Source of the DNA: Flavobacterium sp. MDT1-60
Lineage (GTDB): Bacteria > Bacteroidota > Bacteroidia > Flavobacteriales > Flavobacteriaceae
DNA: 64,000 nt
NCBI RefSeq assembly: GCF_014844035.1
Contig: NZ_CP062159.1
Span: forward strand, 3,534,001-3,598,000
Direction of reading: 5' to 3'
Part shown: positions 1 through 9,138 of the stretch, one piece after another
How the letters are laid out: each line of letters starts with the position of its first letter
Position numbering within the stretch: the stretch's first letter is position 1
Program-made: the position numbers and the translations under genes
Notes under the pieces: generated by a model
What the model saw: the letters and a program-made list of their open reading frames with translations, nothing else
What the model was told of the DNA's origin: nothing
The model's database searches: none

Positions 1-427
1 CATTAATTAAAAATTTTGACAATATCTCATAATCAACTTCATCTATACTTTTTTTCAACTTTTTAATTCCAGAAACATTTCTTCTTATCAAACCTAAATA
101 GTCATCTGTCTCAATAACTAAAAACAATCCAAATTTTGTCTCCTCTAAATTTTTATCCCCTTTTTTTAGAAAAGACGGTTTAGTTCGATATTCAAATATA
201 TCTAAAGAAAATTCTGCAACTTTTTCAGAATTTGCATCTAAAATTGGTTCTTTTACATAGGGTTTATATCTTGATTTTGCATTTTTTTCAATTCGAGAAT
301 CTTTAAAAATACTTCTGATATCGCTGGCAGAGATCTTAGTATTTTTTTTATAGAAATATGCATTTTCATTTAAAACTAAATTTTTTAAATCTACTTTACT
401 AAGCTTTTCTGGACTAATATTTTCCAT
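1..427 (-). CDS. Unrecognised protein, 3' end beyond the left edge
   Basis: Reading the minus strand from an ATG at 427 gives about 142 codons with no stop before the edge, so this is the N-terminal part of a longer protein. It begins MENISPEKLSKVDLKNLVLN. It is rich in Lys, Asp and Glu, has no signal peptide or membrane segment, and contains a hydrophobic strand-like stretch (FGLFLVIETDDYLGLIRR) near residues 108-125. I do not recognise the family. It lies 165 bp downstream of hamB on the same strand, so it could be a third gene of the defence operon or a separate defence gene. Confidence 0.7.
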   Translation of the reverse strand, partial: MENISPEKLSKVDLKNLVLNENAYFYKKNTKISASDIRSIFKDSRIEKNAKSRYKPYVKEPILDANSEKVAEFSLDIFEYRTKPSFLKKGDKNLEETKFGLFLVIETDDYLGLIRRNVSGIKKLKKSIDEVDYEILSKFLIN

Positions 428-592
428 ATTTTTTTTGTTTAACGATATTACTTCTCTTTGTAAAACTTTATTGAAACTGTAACCTAAAATTTATAAAAAA
501 CAAATTTATAAACTTTGTTTATCAAAGTATTACGGAAAACCATAATCAGATTTAAGATAAATTTTAGGTAATTTTACTTCTTTATTTAATCC

Positions 593-3500
593 CTACCTTG
601 CAAAGCTGTTATGAAGTTCCACTCTCCCAATTCTGGAGTTTTCTAGCTTGTAATTTAATTTCTCTACCGAATCAAATCCCTCTCGAATTAGTGTTGCCAA
701 TAATTTTATTTCATCTGGAATTTCATCAGCTTCTTCATCTTCTGCATTCCACTTTTCACGAGCAGTAATCGAGAAAACTCCAAAAGCAAAACTAAAATGT
801 GGAACAAGCTTTAATATAAAATGTCTTGCTTTTAATAAAAAATTATCACTTCTTCCTGTTATCATTCCCTCAATCACAAAGTAATCACTGCCACCTAAGT
901 AAGCTTGTAAAATTGGTTTTAATTTACTGAAATTTTCTGCTATTTCCTCCAGAGTAAATCCTTCTTTATCAAGATTAAGAGCTCTTGCCATCTGATATTT
1001 CGCACCTCTGGCAGTAAATAATCGATCAATACGTTCTGCATTGTTATCTAGCCAGTCAAAAAGAAAGTCAATTAATTGCATTACATCAAATTCAAAAAGT
1101 TGCTCAAACGAAATTTCATCAATTGCCTTTCCAAGATCTTCAACTATTTTAGGCTCGACAGCCATCTTAAGGCTCACATTTTCAACCCATGGATCATATA
1201 ATAAGTCAAAGGCTAAGCTGTTTTTGATTTCAATCAGTTTTTGTATACCTTTTTCAATTGAAGACTCATTTTCATTACCTTGTTTGGAAGCTGCAAAGGA
1301 ATTTTTAAAAACAGAAACTACCGAATTATAATTATCCTCTTCAAGACTTAATCTAAATATAATATTTTTTTGGTTTTCACTTAAATTTTCCACATCAGTT
1401 AAAGAATCCAGCAAATCATTTAATGGATCAGTAATGATTACACATTGGTCACTCTTGGAAAAAACAGTGTTCTTTAAATGCCACCAGCGATCTCCTAATC
1501 TACTGTCTTCATCAAAGGTCACTACCTCACCAGGAATTATTAATACAACACCCTGAGCAGCACTTCCTGCACGCCCCGCTCTTCCCGCAGCATTTAAAAT
1601 TTCATGTGGTCCCACAGTTTCACGTGCGTCTAATTCTTCATCAAATCGATCATCACCAGCAATTATTACAATTTCTGCTGGCATATTTATACCTTGCGCC
1701 AAAGTAGCAGTTGCTACAACTATATTTGGTCCCGAAACCTCTTTATAAAATTGCTCATTTAATCGACGTTCAATTGGAAGCATTAAACCATGATGGACTG
1801 CAACAGGGGCTTCACCAACGAAATGAGAATAAATCAAATCACCGAGTTCCAGTTCAAGGGTGTTAAGCTCTCTTCTAAACTTTTTATGAATTTCTTTGAA
1901 GTTCACAGGATTTGTAACTTTTTTTATAATTTTTTGAGCTGTACTAACAGTAACTCCAGGTTGATCCACAAAAACTAATGTTTTAATCCCTAAATTTCCA
2001 AAATGCAACGCAAGTTCAGCGGCAACCTCATTGCGGTTACTTGTTAAATTCCAGTAAAAATTACCTGCTGCTAATAAAACTTTTGAAGGCAATAGACTGG
2101 ACATGTAATAATCGTCTCTCGCATTAGTCTCCCACATATTTTTTAAGCTAAAAATCTGATATGCTTCTGCTTTAAGTTCCCTTCTCAAAGCTGCACTAGG
2201 TGATTTAGTATTTGCTTCTCTTTTTGCAGTTCGCAGTTTTTGTTTTAAATCATTAATTTCTTCTTCCTTAAAAATCACACATCCATGCAGCTGTCTAGTT
2301 GGCTTCCAATTTGAATTAAAGTTGTAACAATTTTTTCCTGTAACTTTCTCAATCCAATCACATATTTCGCCTCCATTTTCAACCATCGCTGAAATTAGCA
2401 AGTAATCCGCAGAAGGTAATTCTGAAAATAATCTAAGAAGGCAAAACATAGCATCTAAACTCCTTCTTTCAAGAGAATTATCTCTCCCGCTAATAAGATG
2501 AAATTCATCAAATACAACTAATCCAATTTCACTGAAAAAATCTGGACTTACACTAAGCAATGTTAAACATCTCTCTGGCGTCATGACTGCTATTGTTGGA
2601 AGCTCATCAAAAAGTTCAGTGTATTCACCTCCAATTTCAATCGTGAAACTGTTCCCAAGTCCCTCAAAAAGATCTTTCAAATTTTTATTGACCTGGTCTT
2701 CGAGTGCATGCGTAGGTACAAGATATAAAACTGATTTGTCTAAAAATAATGTTGTAGCAATCTTTAATTCAGATAATGTAGTTTTTCCTGCACCAGTTGG
2801 AAATGTAAGTACCGCAGAATTTCCAAATTCCAAATATCCTGTAGCTATAGCATCAGCATGATTTTCCCATAAGTATGGTCTATCTAATGCAAGTCTTTTT
2901 AAAAAAAAAATCCATTGCTCCTCTTCAACTCCATATGGCTTCGCAACACTCACAACACCTCTCAATATTAATTCCTCTCTTAGCGCTTCCAAAAGAGAAG
3001 CTAAATGATAGGGTCCGCTAAAATTACTTTGAGTACCACTTCCAAACTCATATCTGCTCAATTCAATTACCTGAGAAAAAAATTGGTGATCTTTATCAAT
3101 TGCCTCCCCTAAAAGTAATAACGCAAGATTATGTACTCCTTTAAATATCAACTCATACAAATACCAAACAGCTTCCTCATAAACTTCCTCATAGTTATTT
3201 TCTTCTATTTCAAGTCTTTGCAATTTCTCAAGTTCACCAGTTGACAGATATCCCAGTGCTTTGAATAACTTGTAAGAAACGCTTTCTTTAGGAAAATCAA
3301 CTTCCATCTTTTTTGCTAACTCACAAGCATCTGCGGGGCTATTGCTGATCAAAAACAAAATCATTGCAGATATCTCAGATGGGATACTATTTGCAGTAAA
3401 TTTTTCATTTTGTTGTCCTGAATTATTTTTTTTACTGATAGTAGATAAAAGATGCTGAGCAGTTGCGGCAACAAAAGCTGAAGACTGCCGGTTTTTATTT

Positions 3501-3727
3501 TCTTTGTCCAAAAGCACTAAAGTCTCAAGATTTGTTGCCAAAGTACGTAGCAACTTTATATTTTTTTTAAAACTTTTGGGCAAATTATCTTGTTCAGGTT
3601 CAAGTGTACGCCTTATGCCAACAATTTTTGCATAAATTTTAGTGAGCTCTTGTGGGAGCCGTTCCATTTCAAGCTGCCCAATTTTGGGAACTTCTCTAAT
3701 TAGTTTTTCAGTCTTAACATTGTACAT
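593..3727 (-). CDS. hamB: Hachiman defence helicase HamB
   Basis: A 1044-residue superfamily 2 DNA/RNA helicase and the partner of HamA in Hachiman anti-phage defence. Visible motifs are Walker A (FPTGAGKT, about 309-316), a DEFH box (407-410), SAM (446-448), motif V (VATATLAQGINMP, about 671-683) and motif VI (NAAGRAGRAG, about 712-721). The roughly 280 residues before the motor and 300 after it are family-specific. The ATG at 3727 directly follows the TAG of hamA, so the two genes are translationally coupled. In the family, HamB is thought to sense damaged or invading DNA and release HamA; that role is inherited here by family membership. Length, motif order and the HamA neighbour make the call firm. 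Confidence 0.9.
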   Translation of the reverse strand: MYNVKTEKLIREVPKIGQLEMERLPQELTKIYAKIVGIRRTLEPEQDNLPKSFKKNIKLLRTLATNLETLVLLDKENKNRQSSAFVAATAQHLLSTISKKNNSGQQNEKFTANSIPSEISAMILFLISNSPADACELAKKMEVDFPKESVSYKLFKALGYLSTGELEKLQRLEIEENNYEEVYEEAVWYLYELIFKGVHNLALLLLGEAIDKDHQFFSQVIELSRYEFGSGTQSNFSGPYHLASLLEALREELILRGVVSVAKPYGVEEEQWIFFLKRLALDRPYLWENHADAIATGYLEFGNSAVLTFPTGAGKTTLSELKIATTLFLDKSVLYLVPTHALEDQVNKNLKDLFEGLGNSFTIEIGGEYTELFDELPTIAVMTPERCLTLLSVSPDFFSEIGLVVFDEFHLISGRDNSLERRSLDAMFCLLRLFSELPSADYLLISAMVENGGEICDWIEKVTGKNCYNFNSNWKPTRQLHGCVIFKEEEINDLKQKLRTAKREANTKSPSAALRRELKAEAYQIFSLKNMWETNARDDYYMSSLLPSKVLLAAGNFYWNLTSNRNEVAAELALHFGNLGIKTLVFVDQPGVTVSTAQKIIKKVTNPVNFKEIHKKFRRELNTLELELGDLIYSHFVGEAPVAVHHGLMLPIERRLNEQFYKEVSGPNIVVATATLAQGINMPAEIVIIAGDDRFDEELDARETVGPHEILNAAGRAGRAGSAAQGVVLIIPGEVVTFDEDSRLGDRWWHLKNTVFSKSDQCVIITDPLNDLLDSLTDVENLSENQKNIIFRLSLEEDNYNSVVSVFKNSFAASKQGNENESSIEKGIQKLIEIKNSLAFDLLYDPWVENVSLKMAVEPKIVEDLGKAIDEISFEQLFEFDVMQLIDFLFDWLDNNAERIDRLFTARGAKYQMARALNLDKEGFTLEEIAENFSKLKPILQAYLGGSDYFVIEGMITGRSDNFLLKARHFILKLVPHFSFAFGVFSITAREKWNAEDEEADEIPDEIKLLATLIREGFDSVEKLNYKLENSRIGRVELHNSFAR

Positions 3728-4519
3728 CTAAATCTTTTTTGAGGTAAGGTATTTTGAAATTTTAACTGAGATTTTATCCATCCAGTCTCGTATATCAGCT
3801 TGGCTAAAAGTCAAAGCTTCTCTCTTATCGTGGACTGCCCTCTTTACACAATTATCATAACCTTTAAATAATCTCCTTTTCCCATTTCCAATATGATTTT
3901 GTACTCTAGGTGTAATGCCAACGCGATAAGTTCTCAAATCCATATTATAGAGATCACGTTGCACGGCCATATTAATTTCTTTGATACTTAAGTCTCTAAT
4001 TAATCCCGTTACTATACTTACAATATGAGAATCATATACACGTTCTTCAAAAGTTCTAAATTCAGGCCAAACCTCTTCTTTTATTTTTTTTCGAGGATTT
4101 TCTGTGTACTTATCCTCAGAAATGATAATTTTTACAATTTCTTTGTTTTTCGAAAGTACCACACCTAAACCATCAATTCCATGCATTGCAGGAGCTGGAT
4201 GTGGTATCTGACATTTAAAAGGAACCTTGCGGTTTTCAACGTTTAAAGTTATCCATGTCATAAATTGAAAAATCCAACCATCTCTTTTGTACCTTTCATG
4301 ATCTTCAACTACAACAAGTTTTTCAATTGCCTTATCAATTACGTCGTTTGGTGAATATGCAACTGAGCCTTTCTTTGCCCGTAAAATGTTTTCTACATGA
4401 TGCTGGTGGCCCAGCATTAAATCACCGATTTGCTGAGCAAGTAATTTTTCATCATTGATAATAAGTTCAAACTCTTTGAAAAGCGGCGAATGATCGCTAT
4501 TGACAGAAATAACTGGCAT
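3728..4519 (-). CDS. hamA: Hachiman defence nuclease HamA (DUF1837)
   Basis: A 263-residue protein of the DUF1837/HamA family, the effector of Hachiman. The characteristic core is present: HGIDGLG (113-119) followed by a strand ending in SEDKY (134-138). This gives a PD-(D/E)xK-like set of D116, E135 and K137, the residues expected for DNA cleavage. It is the first gene of the pair, and its TAG stop abuts the hamB ATG. Upstream, the promoter may use TAAGTTTC near 4544-4551 (minus), a one-mismatch TAnnTTTG. Nuclease activity is inferred from the family; the active-site residues look intact. Confidence 0.88.
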   Translation of the reverse strand: MPVISVNSDHSPLFKEFELIINDEKLLAQQIGDLMLGHQHHVENILRAKKGSVAYSPNDVIDKAIEKLVVVEDHERYKRDGWIFQFMTWITLNVENRKVPFKCQIPHPAPAMHGIDGLGVVLSKNKEIVKIIISEDKYTENPRKKIKEEVWPEFRTFEERVYDSHIVSIVTGLIRDLSIKEINMAVQRDLYNMDLRTYRVGITPRVQNHIGNGKRRLFKGYDNCVKRAVHDKREALTFSQADIRDWMDKISVKISKYLTSKKI

Positions 4520-4784
4520 GATTTTTTATTAAAATATACTTCCGAAACTTAACCATTTATAAATTAAATGGAACCCGTAATTTTACCTGTTTTTCTTTTT
4601 AAATAAAATTCCTTGACCAGATTGATAACTAATTTTAAAATTTAGAATTATTGATTTTGATGATTATTGGAGCTTGTAATTCTTTAGGCAAAAAAATTAA
4701 TGTATAAAGCACGTCTGCTTACTTACAATTAAAAATTACGCCCATCATTCAATATATATAAGATAACGCTATAAATCGATTAAT

Positions 4785-5600
4785 TTAGTTGATTTTAACG
4801 ATCTTGGAATCAGGAAAATCAATTTCAAGATTCTTTTTTATTATTCCGGTAATTACATCAATTCTAGTTCCAATAATTATAGCTCTATTTTTCACTGGCC
4901 AATCAGTCATTATGGCTGTTAATTTCGGCTTTATAAATCCAGTAGACAGATCTAAAGGATTTGTAAACCAGAGGCCACAACCGCTAATACCATGTAAATC
5001 TGGACCTGTTCCAAAAGTGTTATTTTTAATATTAAATGAAACTTTTTTATTATAAGATGTCATAACATTAATAGCAGGATTTCGATCAAAATATAAGTAA
5101 TCCTCTATCCTTTTAGGAGTAGTAAAATGAAAAAAAGTGTTACAATCAAAAATATTTGTATTCCATACTATTTTTGATCTTGTTGAAGGATAACCCAGAA
5201 AAGTATAATGTTCTTCATTATGGAATATATGATTGATGGCTAAATCGTCAGCTTGTAAAAAATTATAAGAACGCAAAAGATGAGAAACACATTCGTTATC
5301 TAATTTTAAAACACCTATATCAATAGCATCTTTATTCCTATCTGTGGTATGATGATTGTAAGTTGTCCCTCCTGGCGTAATTATTTCATAGTTTCTTGAC
5401 AAGGGAATAAATAGCTCTCGATATCTGTCAAAAACATGAGCGGCTGAAATCAGAAAATAGTGGTCTTGAATCTGAATAAATACACCCGTTCCATGAACTT
5501 TATAATTAGACCTATTAGTCAAAAGCATGCATGTGTAGCTTCTCATTCTACCCAGACTCAAAAATTGCAAATTTCTATACTTTTCATCCAATGTTTCCAT
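4785..5600 (-). CDS. Trypsin-like serine peptidase, cytoplasmic
   Basis: A 271-residue protein with a chymotrypsin-fold triad readable in order: His55 in LISAAHVFD, Asp94 in AIDIGVLKL, and Ser206 in HGISGCGLW. HGTGVFI near residue 36 matches the strand that precedes the His loop in this fold. There is no signal peptide, so it probably acts in the cytoplasm, which is unusual for housekeeping trypsin-like proteases but common for protease modules in defence systems. It lies 68 bp downstream of an M41-like metallopeptidase on the same strand and 265 bp upstream of hamA. The substrate is unknown. It could be a defence effector or an accessory to Hachiman; both are inferences from position. Confidence 0.72.
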   Translation of the reverse strand: METLDEKYRNLQFLSLGRMRSYTCMLLTNRSNYKVHGTGVFIQIQDHYFLISAAHVFDRYRELFIPLSRNYEIITPGGTTYNHHTTDRNKDAIDIGVLKLDNECVSHLLRSYNFLQADDLAINHIFHNEEHYTFLGYPSTRSKIVWNTNIFDCNTFFHFTTPKRIEDYLYFDRNPAINVMTSYNKKVSFNIKNNTFGTGPDLHGISGCGLWFTNPLDLSTGFIKPKLTAIMTDWPVKNRAIIIGTRIDVITGIIKKNLEIDFPDSKIVKIN

Positions 5601-5668
5601 AACATAAAAGGCAATTACTCCAGTTTTTAATATTTATATACTTTAGTATTTAATTGTTATTCTTTAAT

Positions 5669-6382
5669 TTAGCTTGATGTACTGCTTTTTTGAACTTCGG
5701 TCATTTTCTCTTTAATGGATTCTTTAAGTTCTTTAACCGCATCATAAAAACCTGTCACCTTCATTAGCTTAAAAACCTCTTCTTTTAATGAATCCAGGTC
5801 ATTCCCTTTGAGAGAATACTTAAACTCATCCTTATTCTCCGACAGTTCATAAACAGCATAAACAATTGCTGTGTAACGGCTTATCAAACTATGGAGCGCA
5901 CCTAAAAATTCTTGATTTTTGGTAATAATATCATAATAAATATGCTGCAGCTCCTTTTCGCTAAACTGTATGAAGTCTTTGTTTAAACCATACTTTCTCC
6001 TGATCAATGAGGTTATTCCCAGAAAGGACCTGATATCACCCCTTCCACCACACTTTTGCTGCACACAAAAACAATCCTCAAAACCAATACCAGGAACCTT
6101 CAGTAAATCTTTTAAAAACAGCGTTTGAAAAACACAGCCTGAAATCAGCCCCAGCAGCGCAAATGAAGTTTTATCATCATCTTGCAGCAATACGTCAAAC
6201 TTGATCGAAGGAAGCATCCTCACTCCTCCTTCCCATTTATACTCGGAAATTGCAATTTTATGATAATTCGCCCATAAATCATCTACGAAAAAATCAGGAC
6301 TGTCCTCAATTTCTATAAGGTCAATACAGAGATGTCCTACCTCATGCCACAAAACACGTTCTAAATCAGTTCTAATTTCCAT
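5669..6382 (-). CDS. FtsH/M41-like zinc metallopeptidase domain protein
   Basis: A 237-residue protein without an AAA ATPase domain or membrane segment. HEVGH (13-17) is a zincin HExxH site (H13, E14, H17). About 100 residues later, GGRGDIRSF (112-120) followed by IRRKYGLN resembles the FtsH stretch carrying the third zinc ligand (Asp, here D116) and the conserved helix after it. It therefore looks like a stand-alone M41-type protease domain with the HExxH site right at the N-terminus. It is the first gene of a same-strand pair with the trypsin-like peptidase. The M41 assignment rests on motif similarity only; a different HExxH family is possible. Confidence 0.6.
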   Translation of the reverse strand: MEIRTDLERVLWHEVGHLCIDLIEIEDSPDFFVDDLWANYHKIAISEYKWEGGVRMLPSIKFDVLLQDDDKTSFALLGLISGCVFQTLFLKDLLKVPGIGFEDCFCVQQKCGGRGDIRSFLGITSLIRRKYGLNKDFIQFSEKELQHIYYDIITKNQEFLGALHSLISRYTAIVYAVYELSENKDEFKYSLKGNDLDSLKEEVFKLMKVTGFYDAVKELKESIKEKMTEVQKSSTSS

Positions 6383-6667
6383 TTGATGATCTTTACAGTG
6401 ACTAATATAGGAATTTTACACAGTCAATCTGTAAAATATACCAAACTAACAATTTTAAAAGCAATGTAGAGAAAAGTAAATAAAAGGATGGTAATTTCGA
6501 TCATCCACTTTTTCTTATGCAGCATAATAAGTTTGTAATACACTAAAAAAATTAATAAGTTCTTCAATAATTTATTGTATTTTCCGACAAACGAATCAGT
6601 TCCATTTTCCGCTTTTATTTAAATTGAAGAATACCAGAACATTAGAAAAACTAAACCCGACAAAAGA
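6383..6667. other. Intergenic region between divergent genes
   Basis: About 285 bp of AT-rich sequence between the divergently transcribed M41-like gene and the Mrr-like nuclease gene. It must contain both promoters. I see no convincing TAnnTTTG box, repeat or RNA gene. Confidence 0.5.
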
Positions 6668-7597
6668 ATGATTATAGACTTCGCTGAAATTCCATTGGCT
6701 AATACCGGCATTGGTGACCAAGATACATTTGAATTATTCGCCCGTGATTTTCTTGAGGAATTAGGTTATGAAATAATTTCAAATCCAGCCAGAGGGGCAG
6801 ATAACGGTAAAGATTTGATTGTTAGGGAGCTGAGAGAAGGCATAAGTGGCCAAAAAACAATTATTGACTGGCTCGTAAGTTGCAAACACTATTCCCACTC
6901 AGGCAGATCCATTACCCCTGCGGTGGAACAAAACATTTTTGATCGAGTGCATTCCAATAACTGTAATGGATTTATCGGCTTTTATTCCACAATCCCTTCT
7001 GAGGGTCTGGTTGCTATCCTAAATAAAATGCCCTACCAGATTTTTGATAAGGAAAAAATTGAAAAACAAATCGTTGGAATAGACAAATTTGAGAAAATCT
7101 TTCAGAGATTTTTTCCCCATTCCTTTAAGAAATGGAAATCACTAAATCAGTCCTATGCCCCAATTAAGCTTTTCGACTATTATATTTCAAACGCTCATAA
7201 ATCAACATTAACAATATTTAAAAATGCTTTTAAAACAAATGAAGCAATGTTTGTGGCACTGCAAAAAAGCGAAACAGTTGATGAATTTCTTGCATTCCGC
7301 AATATAAAAATACATAAACTTGATATAGATCTGGAATATGACCAGCTTTCTAAGCATTACTATAATGAAATAAAATCTATGCTTTATACTGCCCAAAAAC
7401 AATTTTTAAGGGAAAAAATCTTAAAAGGCATACCAAATATTGAAGACACCGCCACTTTTGACGTAGAGGGTTTTGCATTGAGAGATGCTGGAGAAGGAAG
7501 ATTCATCTTAACGCCCGCAGCTTTAGTAATTAATGATGTAGAATATAATTATTTAGTGGATGAATACAATTCTTTAAAAAGTATGATTGAAAATTAA
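6668..7597 (+). CDS. Mrr-like restriction endonuclease-fold protein
   Basis: A 309-residue protein whose first ~110 residues fit the Mrr catalytic fold. FELFARDFLEELGY (21-34) carries the conserved Glu helix. RGADNGKDLIV (42-52) supplies the metal-binding Asp (D49). WLVSCKHYS (68-76) gives the (Q/S)xK element with K73, and GFIGFYST (101-108) is the usual following strand. The C-terminal ~180 residues are family-unspecific and may bind DNA or a partner. It is a lone gene, convergent with the DUF4238 gene 25 bp away. Its role is probably restriction of foreign, perhaps modified, DNA, inferred from the fold and its place in a defence island. Confidence 0.7.
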   Translation: MIIDFAEIPLANTGIGDQDTFELFARDFLEELGYEIISNPARGADNGKDLIVRELREGISGQKTIIDWLVSCKHYSHSGRSITPAVEQNIFDRVHSNNCNGFIGFYSTIPSEGLVAILNKMPYQIFDKEKIEKQIVGIDKFEKIFQRFFPHSFKKWKSLNQSYAPIKLFDYYISNAHKSTLTIFKNAFKTNEAMFVALQKSETVDEFLAFRNIKIHKLDIDLEYDQLSKHYYNEIKSMLYTAQKQFLREKILKGIPNIEDTATFDVEGFALRDAGEGRFILTPAALVINDVEYNYLVDEYNSLKSMIEN

Positions 7598-7622
7598 CTC
7601 AAAATAACTATTAATAAAAACA

Positions 7623-8495
7623 TTATTCTCTAAATGTAGTTTCATCGGTCTGTGTGTTAAAAATCAGATAATCAAAATTTAAATAAGCTTGATTGTCTGT
7701 AAACATTCTTTTGTTGATGGCATCACATGTTTCGAAATTTACCAGATTGACTTTATCCAATTTCAATTTTCTTAATGGATTATCGGATGACAGCGAATCG
7801 GGATGAAACATAAAAAGACAAAAATCTTTGGACAAAGGAAAATAGATTTCTGCTTCAATGGGAATCAAATAGCTATGCTGTCCAAATCTTTCAATGTGAA
7901 CGGGATTGTCGGAAGTCAGCCATCCGACATTTCCAAAGTGTTTTAAAATAACTTTTTTGAATCTTCTAAACACCTCCACTAAATGAGTCATGATATAAGG
8001 CATTACAAGGTTTAGCTGTAAATCAGACGGAAGGTATTTTATTATAAACTCAAGCTCATCTTTATCTCCCTGTCCCTCAGAGAATAAAGTAATTTCACTA
8101 ACTAAGGTAACTGCAGCTTTGCTGTCTTTAAGACACCATGAAATAAAATCCCTAAATCTGTCAGTCCTGCATAAAATATTGGCAGCAAAATTATTAAGGA
8201 CATCTTTATCTAAAGGAATTAGCTTTTTTTGATTTTGAAGATTTGCTATTACCTTTGGATAACGAGATTCTAATTGAGAACTCAAATTCTCAAACAACCT
8301 TTTATCTTTAATATCCGGCAGTGGAAGATCAAAAATATTTACTTCAGCTGTAAAGGATTTTACTTTAATGTTCTCCGTCTTTTTTTCTCCGACTTTATAC
8401 ACGGAAACATAGTGTTCATTGTCTTCTCCAATATACCCAAACTGTTTTAGATAAATCTGCGAAAGCTTATGCTGATTTTGAAATTCTGTTTCCAT
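7623..8495 (-). CDS. DUF4238 family protein
   Basis: A 290-residue protein with the DUF4238 hallmarks: an N-terminal HKLSQIYLKQF (about 9-19, normally HxxP.FYL..F), a central helical NILCRTDRFRDF region, and a C-terminal GWLTSDNPVHIE (about 190-200), where TSDNPV is the conserved loop. The biochemical function of the family is unknown. It is often met near mobile or defence genes, and here it sits next to a nuclease and Hachiman. No signal peptide or membrane segment is seen. Confidence 0.75.
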   Translation of the reverse strand: METEFQNQHKLSQIYLKQFGYIGEDNEHYVSVYKVGEKKTENIKVKSFTAEVNIFDLPLPDIKDKRLFENLSSQLESRYPKVIANLQNQKKLIPLDKDVLNNFAANILCRTDRFRDFISWCLKDSKAAVTLVSEITLFSEGQGDKDELEFIIKYLPSDLQLNLVMPYIMTHLVEVFRRFKKVILKHFGNVGWLTSDNPVHIERFGQHSYLIPIEAEIYFPLSKDFCLFMFHPDSLSSDNPLRKLKLDKVNLVNFETCDAINKRMFTDNQAYLNFDYLIFNTQTDETTFRE

Positions 8496-8800
8496 GCAAT
8501 AATTCGATTATCTAGACTATTGTATTAGCAAAAATAAAAAAAGTCCATTTTAAAAATGGAATACGACTAATTATTTTCGCAAATTCATGGTACTTTTAGA
8601 TCGAACTTCAGACCTTTTTCTACCACAAAAATTTAAAACTTTTAATTTAGATAACTTCATAGATAAATTTTGATGCGAGTATTTTTAGAATTATAATTTA
8701 AATTTAGTTTTTAAAATATAATTTAAAGTTTAAAAATTATCTAAAAAATTTTGAATTACTAATTACAATTATAGAAATAAAATCTTCATCAAATAACTAT

Positions 8801-8935
8801 TTTTAACATCTTACCCCACGATACATACAAACCGCCCTAGAACGAAAACTTTAAATAATTATCTTACAAATTCACTTGGAAATAAGCTAATTTCTTTAAA
8901 TCATTCATAAAATAGTTTGTAAATTGTTCAGTAAC
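8801..8935 (+). repeat. Dispersed intergenic repeat, copy A (candidate structured RNA)
   Basis: It starts TTTTAACAT, continues CCCACGATACATACAAACCG and ends GTTTGTAAATTGTTCAGTA. TACAAAC (8826-8832) can pair with GTTTGTA (8915-8921), closing a ~95-nt domain. Between them are blocks shared with copies B and C, such as AATAATTATCTTACAAAT and AATTTCTTTAAATC. An intrinsic terminator follows 17 nt later, as expected for a small RNA. The function is unknown. Confidence 0.7.
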
Positions 8936-8952
8936 GGTCACTCTTAAAAAAA

Positions 8953-8982
8953 AGTTAAAACGAAAGTTTTAGCTTTTTTTTT
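8953..8982 (+). terminator. Intrinsic terminator after repeat copy A
   Basis: AGTTAAAAC, a GAAA loop and GTTTTAGCT form a 9-bp stem with one G-T pair, followed by a run of T. There is no upstream protein gene on this strand, so it would end a transcript starting at or before the repeat. Confidence 0.7.
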
Positions 8983-9028
8983 GGCCTTTTTGACACAATT
9001 TAACCATCTTTTACATCGAAAAAGCAAG

Positions 9029-9071
9029 CGGTTTGTAAATCTGTAGAGTTAACTCTACGAGATACAAACCG
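9029..9071. repeat. Nested palindrome with repeat-arm sequences
   Basis: CGGTTTGTA (9029-9037) is the exact reverse complement of TACAAACCG (9063-9071). Inside lies a perfect 16-bp palindrome, GTAGAGTTAACTCTAC (9043-9058). The outer arms are the same TACAAACC/GGTTTGTA pair that closes the dispersed repeats. The site is 68 bp before a small ORF and may be its operator or a recombination or RNA element. Confidence 0.6.
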
Positions 9072-9138
9072 TTCTAAAGCATTGTAAACATTAAGATTAA
9101 AAAAATATTATTTTTATATTAACAATAATTTTAGTTTT

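Noticed and set aside
1..427. Assignment to Kiwa KwaB or another named defence family
   Set aside because: No diagnostic motif was readable in the partial sequence.
8801..9071. Retron or group II intron
   Set aside because: No reverse transcriptase gene is found nearby.
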